Below, piece after piece: positions 13,483-27,400 of a stretch of DNA of 64,000 nt. The notes below the pieces were generated by a model. It saw nothing but the letters and a program-made list of their open reading frames with translations, made no database searches and had not been told where the DNA came from. Each line of letters starts with the position of its first letter. Position 1 is the stretch's first letter. The position numbers were made by a program, and so were the translations under genes. Source of the DNA: Paulownia fortunei (Eukaryota; Streptophyta; Magnoliopsida; Lamiales; Paulowniaceae). The stretch spans positions 22,063,445 to 22,127,444 of the forward strand of contig CM033107.1 in the NCBI GenBank assembly GCA_019321725.1. Direction: 5' to 3'.

Positions 13483-14533
13483 AATACTATCAGTATTAGT
13501 GCGCAATATATTTTTATGAGAATGCATATATATTTATTTTTTTAGAGAAATGATCAATATATTTTTTTTGAAAATGCAAAAGAGTATATATATTTCTTAA
13601 CATCAAAAGTTAATTCATTATAATAAATGGCTCTAAACCAAATATACAACATAAAAAATTTTATTAAAATAAACAAATACCCATATAAATAGAATTTAAA
13701 TCCATAAAAAAAAATTAGATGTACCTGTCATACTCTAGATATGCATAATAACTACAAGCTGTTCCTTTTCTTGTATTCTACGGCAAGAAAAATGACATTG
13801 AATCACAAGTAAATAGACAACGTATAAGAAAATAAAAGTTAAGCAACAACATAACACGTGGAAAATGCACGTCACGGGAAATTTTATTGAGCATAGCTTG
13901 CTAAGGTAAGCGAGAGACTACTTTAATGGAATATATTAATAGTGATAATTTTTAAATTATTATATTTCAAATGTAATCTTGATACCAATAGTACATACCA
14001 CAACTTTCCAAATTGTTCAACTAATATGGAAGAGAAATACAAAAAAAACACAGCTAAATGCTTTGTTCTGCAGATGATTAGTCAAAGAACAACTGCAATG
14101 CACATCTGTTTTTCGATCGGAACATGTTGCTTGACTGTTTACTCCTGTCATCAATATTGGCATCAATGTTGATTACCATGCAGATGAAAGTTGTAGAGTT
14201 TCCACAATCTCCGAGATGATTTACTATGATATTATAGGGTTCGAGTGGAAACCAACATAAAACTTATTACCTCATGGAAATATTCAGGATGTCAACAATT
14301 AAATGCGGACCCCTCATTTTAGATGCATCTACTGGAAAAAAAAAAGTAAATATGGAGCTTCATATCTTATGAACATATGTTGTGACACAGGTTGCAATGG
14401 AGCTTTCAACAATCGCATGCATAGCACCTTACCAGGTTTTTTACAACATCAAACAAAGCAAAGTAATTGATTGAGAATGTTTATGAAAAATCTAATTTCA
14501 CTATGTCAAAGACTACACTCACCCATACAGTAG
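13483..14533. other. AT-rich intergenic DNA, no gene seen
   Basis: A 76-residue frame at 13942-14172 has no recognisable features. The right part is presumably the 3' UTR of the CCX gene. Confidence 0.45.
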
Positions 14534-16509
14534 TCAACTTGAACCATCAAGTGTTCCGTCACCCATGGCAATGCTTCCTCTGAAAGTTAGAAAGCCCAAG
14601 TAGATGGTCATTAGGCCCACACCCAACAATTTACTGGGGCGCATACCATTTCGTGGTAATATAATGAGTGCCCAAATGAGGCCTAACATCAAAAACCCCA
14701 GAGTGGAATACAAGCTGCGATCCCTTGGAACAATGTAAGATGTTGGTTTTTTGGACCAAGCTCCAATAAGCAAAGAGACACCCAAACCAACCAGAGTGTT
14801 GAACATTGGCCCAGCATAACATCCGGACATAGCAATCTGCACACCATGGCCGCCATTCATAGCAATAGCAACATTGGACATCAGATCACCCATCGAGTTG
14901 CCCCATGCCAAGATAGTCAATGCAAGCAGTGATGGCTTGATTTTAAGTATAACACCAAATGCTACCAGCAATGCAACAAGCTCATTTGCGACAATGTAGA
15001 ACCAGACAATACTCATTAAGAAGCCCCCAAAACCCATGGAAATAAGAATTTCCGGGGTGGATGATCAGTTTTGGTGTATATAAGTGCAAGGAGCCCAAGT
15101 ACAGCACCAACTAAAGCACCCATAAGATACACAGTCTCTTTAGCTCTATGGCCAGCACTATCTTCAGTACTCCAGAGGAAGGTTAATAGAACGGGTGCAA
15201 AGGAAGCACTAGCGACAGCATATGTCTTGGACCACCTCTCCTCCTCAACAATAGGAATGGTCAGCCTTCTAGGGATTGCCAATGGTATCTCTAGCAATGA
15301 GCACAGACTACAACAGGAGAAATATGACTGTTCACTAGCCGTATCCTGCTCATTCCAACCCCACAAATATTTGGGACTTTCACCATTACTTGTCTTCACC
15401 ATCTCGTTGGAATAGATTGCCACATTTGAGGCCCACATCCAATGGGGCAGCTTTGCTTGGAGATGTGGTACACCATCCTCATAGTCAGACTGAAGCAGGG
15501 GAGTACATTCAAAATCCTCATCAGCACTTCCACCAGATAACACACTTCCTGTAACTGGTAATAAAGGCATGACAGACTCCAACTTCAACCTCCTGCCATG
15601 CTTTCTCAGTATCTCGCTTGCAGCAACACACAAGGTATAAACCACATATATCGAAACAAATGTAATAGCACCTCCAACACTCACCTCACCAACAACCAAA
15701 ATAATTAAAAGCGACACAAGCGCAATGAGGAAAAAACCCACATCCCTTATAAAACACTTCTTATCGATCTGTATATTTTTCTCAGCTACGCATAAAGATA
15801 CAGTCCCCACAACAATACAAGTAACAAAAACAGCTCCACCTAGCACACTATTGAGGCCCACATCACCAGAATCCCTGCCTACAAAAGCAGCAATACTAGC
15901 AAACACATCTGGTGCCCCATTCCCCAAAGGAAGCAGAGTGACTCCTGCAACTGTAGGGGGCAATTTCAACAAATTGGATAGCTTTTCCAGACAACAACAG
16001 AAGTAATCAGCCGCAGTATTCCCCAGCAAATAGAACAAAGCAAGCAACCAAATGGCCAGCACCACATACCCCAAGGGCTCAAACGTTTTGCAGTCACAGT
16101 AAAAGAACATCATGTAATTGAAAAATCCCCCTGAGTTACATGCCGGGTGGGCTCTTAAGTACTCGCATTTGGAATCATAACCCTTATGTTGATGAATTTC
16201 AGTGCAAATTGTTGGGTTTCTATTCGACTGTAAATTGTTGCTCTCTGACTCCCCGTCAATAATTACATTATCATTCGATGAATTGATAGTGATCTGATAA
16301 ATTTTCCGCCGAAAAATAGAATTTTCAAGAAAATTATTCTTCAAGCTAGTCCTTTGGGGAAGATTTGAAAAGGGCTTCTTTGAGAATGGGTTCTGAAGAA
16401 TCTCTTCTCTGTAAGCAAAGAAGAAAAGCAATACCAAGACGCAGACTCCATTGAAACTTCCACGGAATTTCGAACGCTTACGACAATAAAAACGACTCAA
16501 AAATTCCAT
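14534..16509 (-). CDS. Cation/calcium exchanger of the plant CCX family (CCX3/CCX4-like), with a frameshift
   Basis: This is a single-exon member of the Na+/Ca2+-K+ exchanger-like CCX family of membrane cation antiporters. From the ATG at 16509 the frame shows a signal anchor ([12 protein letters not shown]), a luminal stretch with [10 protein letters not shown], and the first alpha repeat with [10 protein letters not shown] at about residues 196-205. A cytosolic loop follows. The second alpha repeat has AWGNSMGDL at about 535-543, followed by [13 protein letters not shown]. The two halves lie in different frames: the first stops at 15016 after FPWVLG and the second continues GGFLMS. One extra G in the run at 15024-15028 would restore about 658 residues, normal for the family. 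This is either a read error or a recent loss. An upstream in-frame ATG at 16560 exists, but MEFLSRF fits family N termini better. Confidence 0.88.
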
Positions 16510-16563
16510 TTCAACTCCTATAATTAGCCTGATAACACACCAGATAGTGACTGCTAACAAAAT

Positions 16564-17055
16564 CAGATGGTCAAAATTTGTAAAAATTCAAGAATCGCAA
16601 TAACTACTAGTAAGGGTGAATCAAAAAGTCTAGGGCTTTCAATTAAAATTCCCAAAAAAACAGGAAAAAAAAAAAACTATACACAGTACAGTATTTAATA
16701 ACATGAGCAGAATTCTCAAAGATAGATCATGAAAAAGCATATGAAACTTTTAATACTAAGATATAGAAACAAGGGGAAAAGAGGTTTTCAGTGTGGTACC
16801 AGAGAGTGCGGGAGTTGCAGAGAATTCAACAAAATTCGATTACGACAAGTATGGTGAAATTATAAATAAGGTTCCTTCTAAGCTTTAATGATTAGGACAA
16901 GAAAAACAAAAAGAAAAACAAAAAAGAACGTTTCTTTTTGTTGGAGAAGAGCGCGTAACCCCGGGAGACATTTGGAAACTTGAGCATCCATCGCAGGTAA
17001 ACCGACAGGTGGTTACTTCTTGCAGAAGTCAGTCCTTTGGGAAAAATTTGATGGA
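16564..17055 (-). promoter_or_regulatory. Presumed 5' UTR and proximal promoter of the CCX gene
   Basis: The DNA is upstream of the CCX start codon and less AT-rich than what follows. There is no clear core promoter. A leader intron is possible but I could not place it. Confidence 0.35.
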
Positions 17056-17063
17056 CCACGTGG
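17056..17063 (-). promoter_or_regulatory. Perfect palindromic G-box upstream of the CCX gene
   Basis: CCACGTGG is a bZIP/bHLH target in plants. It lies about 550 bp upstream of the CCX start codon. Its use is inferred from position only. Confidence 0.4.
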
Positions 17064-19030
17064 ATATTCGTGACTTAATCCATAGATATTGGGATCAAAA
17101 CCAAACTTACTAATTGAGCAGATTATTATTCCATTCATTCCAATCTTAACACTATCCTTTGATTGAGGTGAAGTTTTAAGTTAGTTGAAAAAAATTAAAA
17201 TTAAAAATTAATTTTTTATTATTAAAAAAGTTGAAAAAATAAAATAAAAAATTATTATTAAAAATAGTTGTTGACAATTAATTATAACATATTATTATTT
17301 TAATTAAAATGATAATTTAAAAAAATATTTTTAAAAATAAAATTTTATTTTATAACGTTAAAAAAAATGAGAGGTATAAATTTGAGATAGAGTAAGCATA
17401 CACTTGATAATACTTGATCTATTTTATTTTAACTACGATTAACAAGTCAATTTAAGTACGGTGATGATAATTTAGTTAGTGTTTTTGAAAAAGTCGATTT
17501 AAAAGTTTAGTAATGCCAAATTACCAAATAATTCATATGAAAAGCTAGTTAAAAAATTAAATAGTATGATTCTATAGGATATGGTTAATTACAGTTACCT
17601 CCCATCTCAAAAAGCTAAATTATTAACTTTTCTCCTCTATTTTTTATCATTACAATTAGAAAATCTAGACGGATTTATTGAATTGGTCAAATTACAATCG
17701 ATTTGAAAAACTAAAAATTATGGTCAAATTATCAACTTATTAAATGATTATTTTGCGTTCATATCTGTTGGTAATGTTTATATATTATGAAAGGGATGTA
17801 TTTTTAATATTTATATAGTTGAACTGGAATGTTTTTATAATATATCCATAATTTAAATTGTTGCCCTAAGCTTTTGTAATTAAACTTTTAGAATAGATTT
17901 AACCACAATTCTTATTGACTCAACTGTGCTGGCCAATATTTACTTTTGTTTGGTGTTATTTTTGATATTTCGGAAAAATTATTTTGAAAAAATATATTCA
18001 GGATAATGAAATTTAGGAATGTATGGAGAATGAGAATATGTTAAAATATTTTGTTGGGAAAAAAAAATAATGTATTTTGGGAGATATATTCAATTATAAA
18101 TATTTTATCAATATTATTTGTTATGGTTAAAGATAGATACTTTCAATTGTAAAAATCTTATTAATTTTATTTTGTTATAATTAGTGGGGTTATAATAGGA
18201 TATATGATTATTTAATTAAAATAATAATAGATAAATATTTAAAAAAAATAAAAAAATATTCTCCAAAATATTATTTACAAACCCCCCCCCCCCCCCTAGA
18301 AAAAAGGGTACTTTAGTTAATATAAATAATGGCATACTAAAATTAAAATTACTCTGCGTACTCATCAATAAATAGCAAAGTATATGGCCAAAAAAAAATT
18401 GTAGTTAATGAGGAAAAGGGTCTTGCACAATTATTAATTTACGGATTTGACATGTAAGGTTTACTCAAAATCCACAGCATCAACGACTATGATTTGAGCG
18501 GATTTTGAAATCTCAATATCCACTAAAATTGACCGACGTCGCTTCTTAAAGTTTATGAATATTGTCTTATTATTCCACTAAATAGAATTGGTCATTTGAA
18601 TGTATAAAAGAAGCTGTCCAAAGTCCAATGAGAATTTTGTTTGATAACTTGAGAAAAAAAAACAGATATATATTTGATAGCAACAACAATACTAATTTTT
18701 GCTATTCTACCAATGAATTGGTTGGCTTATTCCTTTGTCTACTTACTATGCCAAGACTTTGGCTTTTAAATAGTGAAAAATACTTTTATATTAAATTAAA
18801 CAAGGTGGCAAAAGGGTCAAGTTTAGCTTTATTTTTTTAAAAAAATTCAAGCTCAAACTTGTTTTAAAAAGTTCGAGCTTGAGTTCAAATCTATCAAACT
18901 TGTAAATTTAGGTATGAATCCAAGCTCGATTTATTTATAGTTAAATCTATTCGAGCTTATTTATAAAAAAATAATCTTAGTAATTATATTAATATAAATT
19001 ACATTATTTCATTTGTTTGAAATCAAATTA
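17064..19030. other. AT-rich intergenic DNA with probable MITE debris
   Basis: No gene is seen. A segment from about 17950 to 18282 has opposed ends (gtttggtgttatttttgata and the complement of tattatttacaaac) and may be a MITE. The run of 15 C at 18282-18296 ends it. Confidence 0.4.
18282..18296. repeat. Homopolymer of 15 C
   Basis: A C15 run interrupts otherwise AT-rich DNA directly after a possible MITE end. The true length is uncertain because long homopolymers are error-prone. Confidence 0.85.
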
Positions 19031-19034
19031 CAAG

Positions 19035-19330
19035 TACTCCCTCTATTTCAAATTTGTTGGTCCCATTTTTATTTTTATTTTTGGAATGTCATAAAAAGAG
19101 AAATTTTCATTTCAAAAACTATTATTTTAATTAGAAGAATAACGTGACTTCATTAACTTTCAATCATTATTTTTATGACAATTGTACACAATTTATAATT
19201 TTTCAAATCTCTTCTGGAATTTATAGTCTGGCCAAAATAATTTTAAATTATTTTTTTACTTATTTGTCATTAAAAATTTTAATTATAGTATATTAGAAAA
19301 ATAAATAAAAATTTAAATTGTTTTATGTTT
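19035..19330. mobile_element. Stowaway-like (Tc1/mariner) MITE remnant
   Basis: It begins TA followed by CTCCCTCTATTTCAAATTTG, the typical Stowaway terminus. The interior word gtgacttcattaactttcaa is shared with the element ending at 30022. The right end is not clear. Confidence 0.5.
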
Positions 19331-19555
19331 AGGATAATATGAATTATAATAATATAAAGTTACTATTATCATTATTGTTGTTGTTATTGATAATAATATT
19401 TAAGAGTAAGTTAAGGGGGGAAGAATGGTGCCTCAAATATAATTTGAGCCGACGAAATGTCTATTTTAAAATTAAGAAGATAAAATACTACTAAAGTCAT
19501 AATTTGAAGTGGTAAAATAATACTCATCCTATAAGTTGACACACCTCCAAAATTA

Positions 19556-19894
19556 AGAATGATAAGAGAGCGAGTTTATAAAATTATGAACATGGCAAAT
19601 TTTGAGTTTTTATTTTTAAACTTGCCATACCTCGTTTAATTATTGATTTATTTAGTATTTTTATCAATATGTATTTATATATTATTGTTTTGTAAAAATA
19701 TATTTTTAAAAAAATTAGTGTTTTTATTTAAAAATATATATTTTAAATATTTTTAAAATTATAAAAGAAGTCTAACGAGTTTAATTCCAATCTAACAGGT
19801 TCAGAACGAATCCAAATTCAAATTCTTAAAAAATTTAATGGGACGAATCTCGAATTTTAACAAACTCGCTTCAAACATACACCTTTATCATCTT
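19556..19894. mobile_element. Short hAT-like MITE, copy C
   Basis: Left aatgataagagagcgagttt matches the reverse complement of the right end (gatgataaaggtgtatgttt, then gaagcgagttt). The interior aaaatatattttt tracts and tctaacgagttt word are shared with copies A and D. Confidence 0.5.
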
Positions 19895-19923
19895 TATCCA
19901 AAATCAGTAGCCTTTACAAAGTA

Positions 19924-21418
19924 CTCAAGTTACGGTTTATTATCATAGGTGGTAAGGGCAAAATGCGTATTTAGCCACCAAAAATTTCTTGTAGTTACAC
20001 AATAAATATCCATATTTTAAAAGAATCAAATATAGTCACTTATTTTAGAGAAAAATACATATTTAGTCACTCAAATCTTAAAAAAAAAAAAAAAAGTATA
20101 TACAATTACTCAACTATGAAAAAAGATGCATTTCTAATCAACTAGTTATGAAACACTTATAATCATCCACATTCTAAAATAAATATATATAGTTACTCAA
20201 CTGTAAAAACAAATATTCTTCTACTAACTCATCCCAAACTAACAAAACAATAATATGTGTACTTAAATACATAAAAATACACATAGTTTCATTGATATAC
20301 ATAATTGCATGAATAGACATTATTATATCCAATTAAATCATATTTACATGTATAAGTATATGGATGACAATAAGATGGGTTTTTGAACTTGTAAATGAAT
20401 TTGAATTGAGTTTGAATTTTTTATTTTTAAACTCACTTCTTTTGATTTTTATTTATTTTTATTTTAATTTATATGTGTTTATATAATATTATTTTTAAAA
20501 AAGTATATTTTGTTAAAAAAAATATTAATGTTATTTTTTATTTTAAATTATAAAACGAGTTTAATAGAATCGACGAATTCGAGGCAGGAGCTGATCCAAA
20601 TCCTTAAAAATTTTGGTAGGATAGATTTTAATTTAGCAAACCCAGCACAAATCTGGTGCCATCCCTCGGTAAATATATGCACATATATTCATTTACAATT
20701 AAATAGTACTATAATTTTTTATATTTAACTTTATCCAATTTAGTACTTTACATTAAAAATTTATTATTAGATTTAAAATTTTGATATGTATATGTGTAAA
20801 TATTCATTTATAATTAAATATTATTATGATTTCTTATATTTAAGTATATGTGTAAATACTTATCTACAATTAATTTAATAACTATATGTGCTAATATTTA
20901 TTTATAATTAAATAAAATATTAAATCTAATAATAATTATTTAAGTAAATTTTAATTTAGGTAAGCTTAAATATGAGAATTCATAGTAGTTTTTAATTATA
21001 AATCTAATAATATTTATTTATGTAAATTTAAATGTAAAAATCCAAGTAGTTTTTATTGTAAATGAATATTTATACATATACTTATATGTATAAAAATGCA
21101 TTTAATTAGGTATAAAAATATTTAACAATATATTTATTTATATTAATGAATATATGTATTTAATGTTAGTACATTAATAGTTTATTGGTTTGGAATGAGT
21201 GACCAATATTGTATTTTTTTTTAAAACATGAGTGATTAAAAATATATTTTCTATAATTAAATAATTAAAAATATATTTTTACCATACGCTCTTTTGAAAT
21301 TTGAATGATTAGAATTGTATTTTTTTATTACAGTAATTATATTTGTCTCTTCTGTAATTGACATGTGAGTGACTATTGTGCGGCTATAATATTTATTTTC
21401 CCCGAGCGGTAACTTGAG
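19924..21418. mobile_element. Long-armed inverted-repeat element, about 1.5 kb
   Basis: The ends are CTCAAGTTACGG and the inverted CSGTAACTTGAG. Similarity between arms continues inwards for roughly 300-400 bp: left words such as tagtcactcaaatctt and aactcatcccaaac recur inverted on the right as gagtgattaaaaa and gtttggaatgagtgacc. The left arm is interrupted by MITE copy D at 20362-20668. There is no transposase frame, so it is non-autonomous. The right end lies 138 bp before the RPS29 start codon. Confidence 0.65.
20362..20668. mobile_element. Short hAT-like MITE, copy D, nested in the 19.9-21.4 kb element
   Basis: The left end ggatgacaataagatgggt matches the reverse complement of the right end (agggatggcaccagatttg, then tgctgggt). 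The interior shares aaacgagtttaatag and AT tracts with copies A-C. Confidence 0.55.
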
Positions 21419-21463
21419 GGTATAATGGACAAATTAACTCAAATAGACTGTCAAAGCAGCTTT

Positions 21464-21539
21464 TATAGAGCTGGGGCTTAACAACTAGGGTTTATGCTAT
21501 CGGCGCCTCGTTTGCAGTTGATTCCGAACTTAGGGTTTC
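21464..21539 (+). promoter_or_regulatory. RPS29 core promoter with two telo-boxes
   Basis: A TATA-like TATAGAG lies at 21464-21470. Two AGGGTTT telo-box motifs follow, in aactagggttt at 21485-21495 and ttagggtttct at 21529-21539. Telo-boxes close to the transcription start are typical of plant ribosomal protein genes, so this supports both the gene call and the start. Confidence 0.6.
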
Positions 21540-21555
21540 TAACCGAGAGACGAAA

Positions 21556-23247
<1,692 letters not shown>

Positions 23248-24475
23248 AGATGCATGGATGTTGAAGGCTTGAAGTGCTTGTGCAATTGCTGGAAAACTAG
23301 GGAACTTACTTTTGAGTTATAATTTTGGTTTTTTAAGTTGAATTTCTCTTTAGAGATTTGTTCGACTATGTTACTACTTTGACCAGTATTTGGAATGTTG
23401 GTGCTGAATCTTGTGTAACTAGTTGAATATCAATTTTTTTTTTTTTTGCTGATATTGTTGTGGGATGCAAACTTCTACAATCTCATCATGCTTGCTTCTA
23501 GTTGCAAATTGGCATGCTACCCCAAAGAATGGGCGAGTTTTCAGATATTTTTGTCAATCTCAATGTGAACCTGTAGGAGAATCAGCTTGAAAGTTGTATG
23601 GTTTACAAGCAATCTAAGATGATGACAATTTGGTTACATGAAAAACATACATTTTGTTATGGAGGAAGAAGCTATAAGAATGGCACAACATTATCACAAT
23701 TTATTAACACCTTGAATTGTTGAATTTTTGTTAAACATTTGAACAAGATAAAAGCTATATTTGTGCTCAACAGGAATCTAAAACAGGGAACCCTAGATTA
23801 TGCATTTCTGAATTTCAGGAATGGCAATATGTTGAATGGTTGCCTTCTTGGTTAAATTTTTAGTCAAGGCTTTTCGAAAGGAAGCTGCCTTTCCTTGATC
23901 TAACGTGTACTGTAAAGGGTACAAACCTCCATCCAACAATCACTATGTGTGCTTGTTCCCAAGACGGGGAGTCTTCATCACCAGGCCCTTCTGACAATTT
24001 GTAGGACCATGCTATGGTATTCATAAAACCAACCAAACATACAGGTATCAGAAAAGTTGTCAATGTTCTTTCAACGAAACCCCCTCTCTTACATATATCA
24101 GGATCAACCTGCTTTAGATACATCACACTTGTAAAACAAACTCTCGATAATTTTAATCACAAGGCAAGGCAGTACAGTTATTACTGCACTACTTGAATGA
24201 CATACAAAATAAAATAGTAGAATATATGTTCCCATCGTTGCCAAAGTGGTACCATCAGAAATAAAATATGTAACAAAGCATGAGATTTGTTTTTCAAACA
24301 AAATGAAGGACATTACAAGCTGCAACTTAGCTAGAGATCTTCCTCAAAATAGGTCAGGATGACTAGAGTATGATCTTATGGATGCTTTTTTATTAAAGCT
24401 CACACAATACATGGTGTGTCGATCCAATATCGGGATGCCTCAGCACCAATCTAAGTCAGATTGTGTGCTTCTTTA
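23248..24475. other. Convergent gap between RPS29 and the isomerase gene
   Basis: Both 3' UTRs must lie here. An 88-residue minus-strand frame at 23860-24126 has no recognisable similarity and lacks a supporting splice context. No other gene is seen. Confidence 0.45.
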
Positions 24476-27400
24476 TCATGGATTGCTTACTAGCTTTCGT
24501 GTGAAACTTTTGATGTCGAAAAAATCAGTCCCATCTTTTGTGATGACACCCTGGAATGTGCAAGTATTATCAGAAAGTGTGGTGCTGAGTGCGTGTGTGT
24601 GCGTGCGTGCGCGCGGGGAGAGAGAGAGAGAGAGACCTTTTCTGTAATAATACCGCTGATGACAGTAGCTGGTGTAACGTCGAAGGCAGGATTCCAAACA
24701 GAAATCCCAGAAGCAGCCACTTGTTCTCCCAGTCCTCCACGGGCATGCAGTAGTTCTTTTGCGGATCTTTCTTCTATAACAATGTCTTGCCCAGAAGAAA
24801 GGGACAAATCCACCGAAGTGAGAGGAGCAGCCACATAAAATGGAATGCCATGATGCATCGCTGACAGGGCGAGGTTGTAAGTTCCTATCTTATTGGCAGT
24901 ATCACCTACAATGATACACAAGTCCAAGACACTTATTTAATTTAGCATTGAAAGAGTTCCTATCTTATTGGCAGTATCACCTACAATGATACACAAGTCC
25001 AAGACACTTATTTAATTTAGCATTGAAAGAGTTCCTATCTTATTGGCAGTATCACCAACAATATGGTCGAGAAATCCAAGTATACAATTCATCACAGAAA
25101 CTAAAATGCAGGTTTGAGACGCATTCAAATACCATTAGCTGCCACACGATCAGCACCAACTATTACAGCATTTACTCGCCCAGCTTTCATTAATGCTGCA
25201 GCAGCAGAATCAGCTATTAGAGTGGCAGGAATATTGTCATGCACCAACTCAAATGCTGTGAGTCTTGATCCCTGGGGTTATTCAAAGAAAACATGAACCA
25301 AAGTTAATTAATTAAAGTCCAAGCTCCATTGATTAGACAAATAGATAAATAGAGGCTCACAACATAAGGGTATGTACCCATTAATGCTACACGCGAATGC
25401 GGTTCTGCTGTTCAGATTAGTTAAACAAGGGGAGAGTCAGGATACTTTGGAGCAACGTACCCTTAGTACAATGCACTGTTTAACAGAGCCAGATTTTGTA
25501 GTCCACTTTGAATGAAGCATGCGTACGATATTTCTATCATGCGCGCTAAATGTGCAAGATATCCATGTTTCTTACTAGGTGAGAAATTCTACAAACTCAT
25601 CAATCACAATCAATAATGTGGGCCTGGTTTAGACTTGATTTCAGACTTGGGCAAAAACCTGACCAGCCAAGCTGTATGTTTCAAAGAATTTGAACTGCCA
25701 AATTACAAACAAGCATTTAGGATCACACGAGTTCCCACTGATCAGTTTGAGGGTGTTGAATTTGTACTTTCACAAACAATGTTAACTTCCACAAAGTGCC
25801 GGAAAAGTATTTTGTCATATTCTTATCTCTGCATTTTTCAAATGCGGGATTACTTCAAATGACAGCCCTGTGTGTGTAGCTGTTATGTGATAAATTCCAA
25901 TTCCATCTTTTTTAGAAACAATAACGTGTAAGTAGATCTTTTTTAGAAACCATATCGTGTAAGTAGACTTTCTTAATGATTTTAAAAAAATTACGAACAA
26001 TTGCAATACTCACTTGATTGAATGGGCGTGTTTCTGTACAGTAAGCCCTGTCTAGAACTCCTTTCTCATGAAGAGCACGAATCACGCCTAGAGCAGTTCC
26101 ATATCCAGCTGTTGCTAGACTGTTTAAGTAATAAACCAAACAGTTGAAACAACTCTACATGGGGCAATCAGTTTCACATGATAAGAATATATTCCATACT
26201 ACAGCATAAAGCAAGACGATAATGACAAATCAACAAGCCCAAGGAATTGTTATGTTTGTTGAATTCACAACAATGATGGTTGTAATAAAAAATGAGGTGA
26301 AAATCAGTAAGGGGCTAGGAAAAGCACCTTCCAGTGTTGCAATGAGTCAAAACAGAAATGTTCTTGGGATCTGTTTGCTGATTCTGAAGGAAACTAGCTC
26401 CATAGTATCCAATTGCCTTATTGGAAGCGACGTCATCTTCAAGCATGATTTCAGCAGCTTCAATGTAAGCCTATATAACATAAAATTAGCTAGGCATTTT
26501 CTGTTTTTCAAGCTAGCCACATGAAAACATGAAATATAATGCGGTTCAAATGAACTCTTTCATCATCCCCACAGTGTATAGGGCCAGTGAAACGAGGAAA
26601 TTGCCTCTATCCATACAAAGTAAAATTAGTGTCACACCTGAAAGACTGTCTGTGCTTCAGAAGCAGTGGCTGAAGCCTTGCGTACGACTTCCTTAAGTTT
26701 TGTTGCAGCATCTGAAAGATTGACAGCTGTTGGACGACTGCATACCAGGAATAGGACTTTGCTCAGTTCAAATGGCAACTGAAATACATTGAAGATCAAG
26801 TGAAATATGTTGAAGTTATGTATACAGCATAATCACCTTGAGACAAGATAGTCCAATTTATTGCTAAGAAATGATGCTGCATCATTAGGCGTCCCACTAA
26901 ATGCCCCTAAGTTAGAAACTTCTACAGCCAAGGAGAGAGCAGCAGCTATGGCAATTGCTGGTGCACCTCGAACAACCATGTCCTTTATTGCAACCCTGGT
27001 AAAATACACATCCAGCTTATAATTCAGCTGGCATATATGACATTTAAATGAAATGTGGAAAACAGGTAATCATTGATCATCAGACAGAGACAAGAATATC
27101 ATGGGATGCTTGAAACTCGCGTCTGGCCCCTGCATTCAGTCCCAGTCACGATGGATGAATGATGAACAACACGGTCTCTTATATACAGTACAATTTATGC
27201 AATAAAAGAACGCCGTTCCAGCAGAGTGTTGCCCTTCATGTTTTAATTTGAGAGTATATCGAATTTACTAATAATCATCCTCCCCAATTCGATTGCACTG
27301 CCTAAGGACTTTAGAAAAGGATTGATGACAGAAGCATTGACTGATTGAGGACCGTGCCTGCCCTGTAAAGTTCTATCAAAACTATGAGCCACTTCACGTG

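Noticed and set aside
15071..16006. Plus-strand frames over the CCX gene
   Set aside because: They are shadows of the minus-strand exchanger and have no family similarity.
23860..24126. 88-residue minus-strand frame downstream of the isomerase stop
   Set aside because: No recognisable domain, and no splice link to the isomerase, whose exon 9 ends with a proper stop at 24476. It could be 3' UTR.
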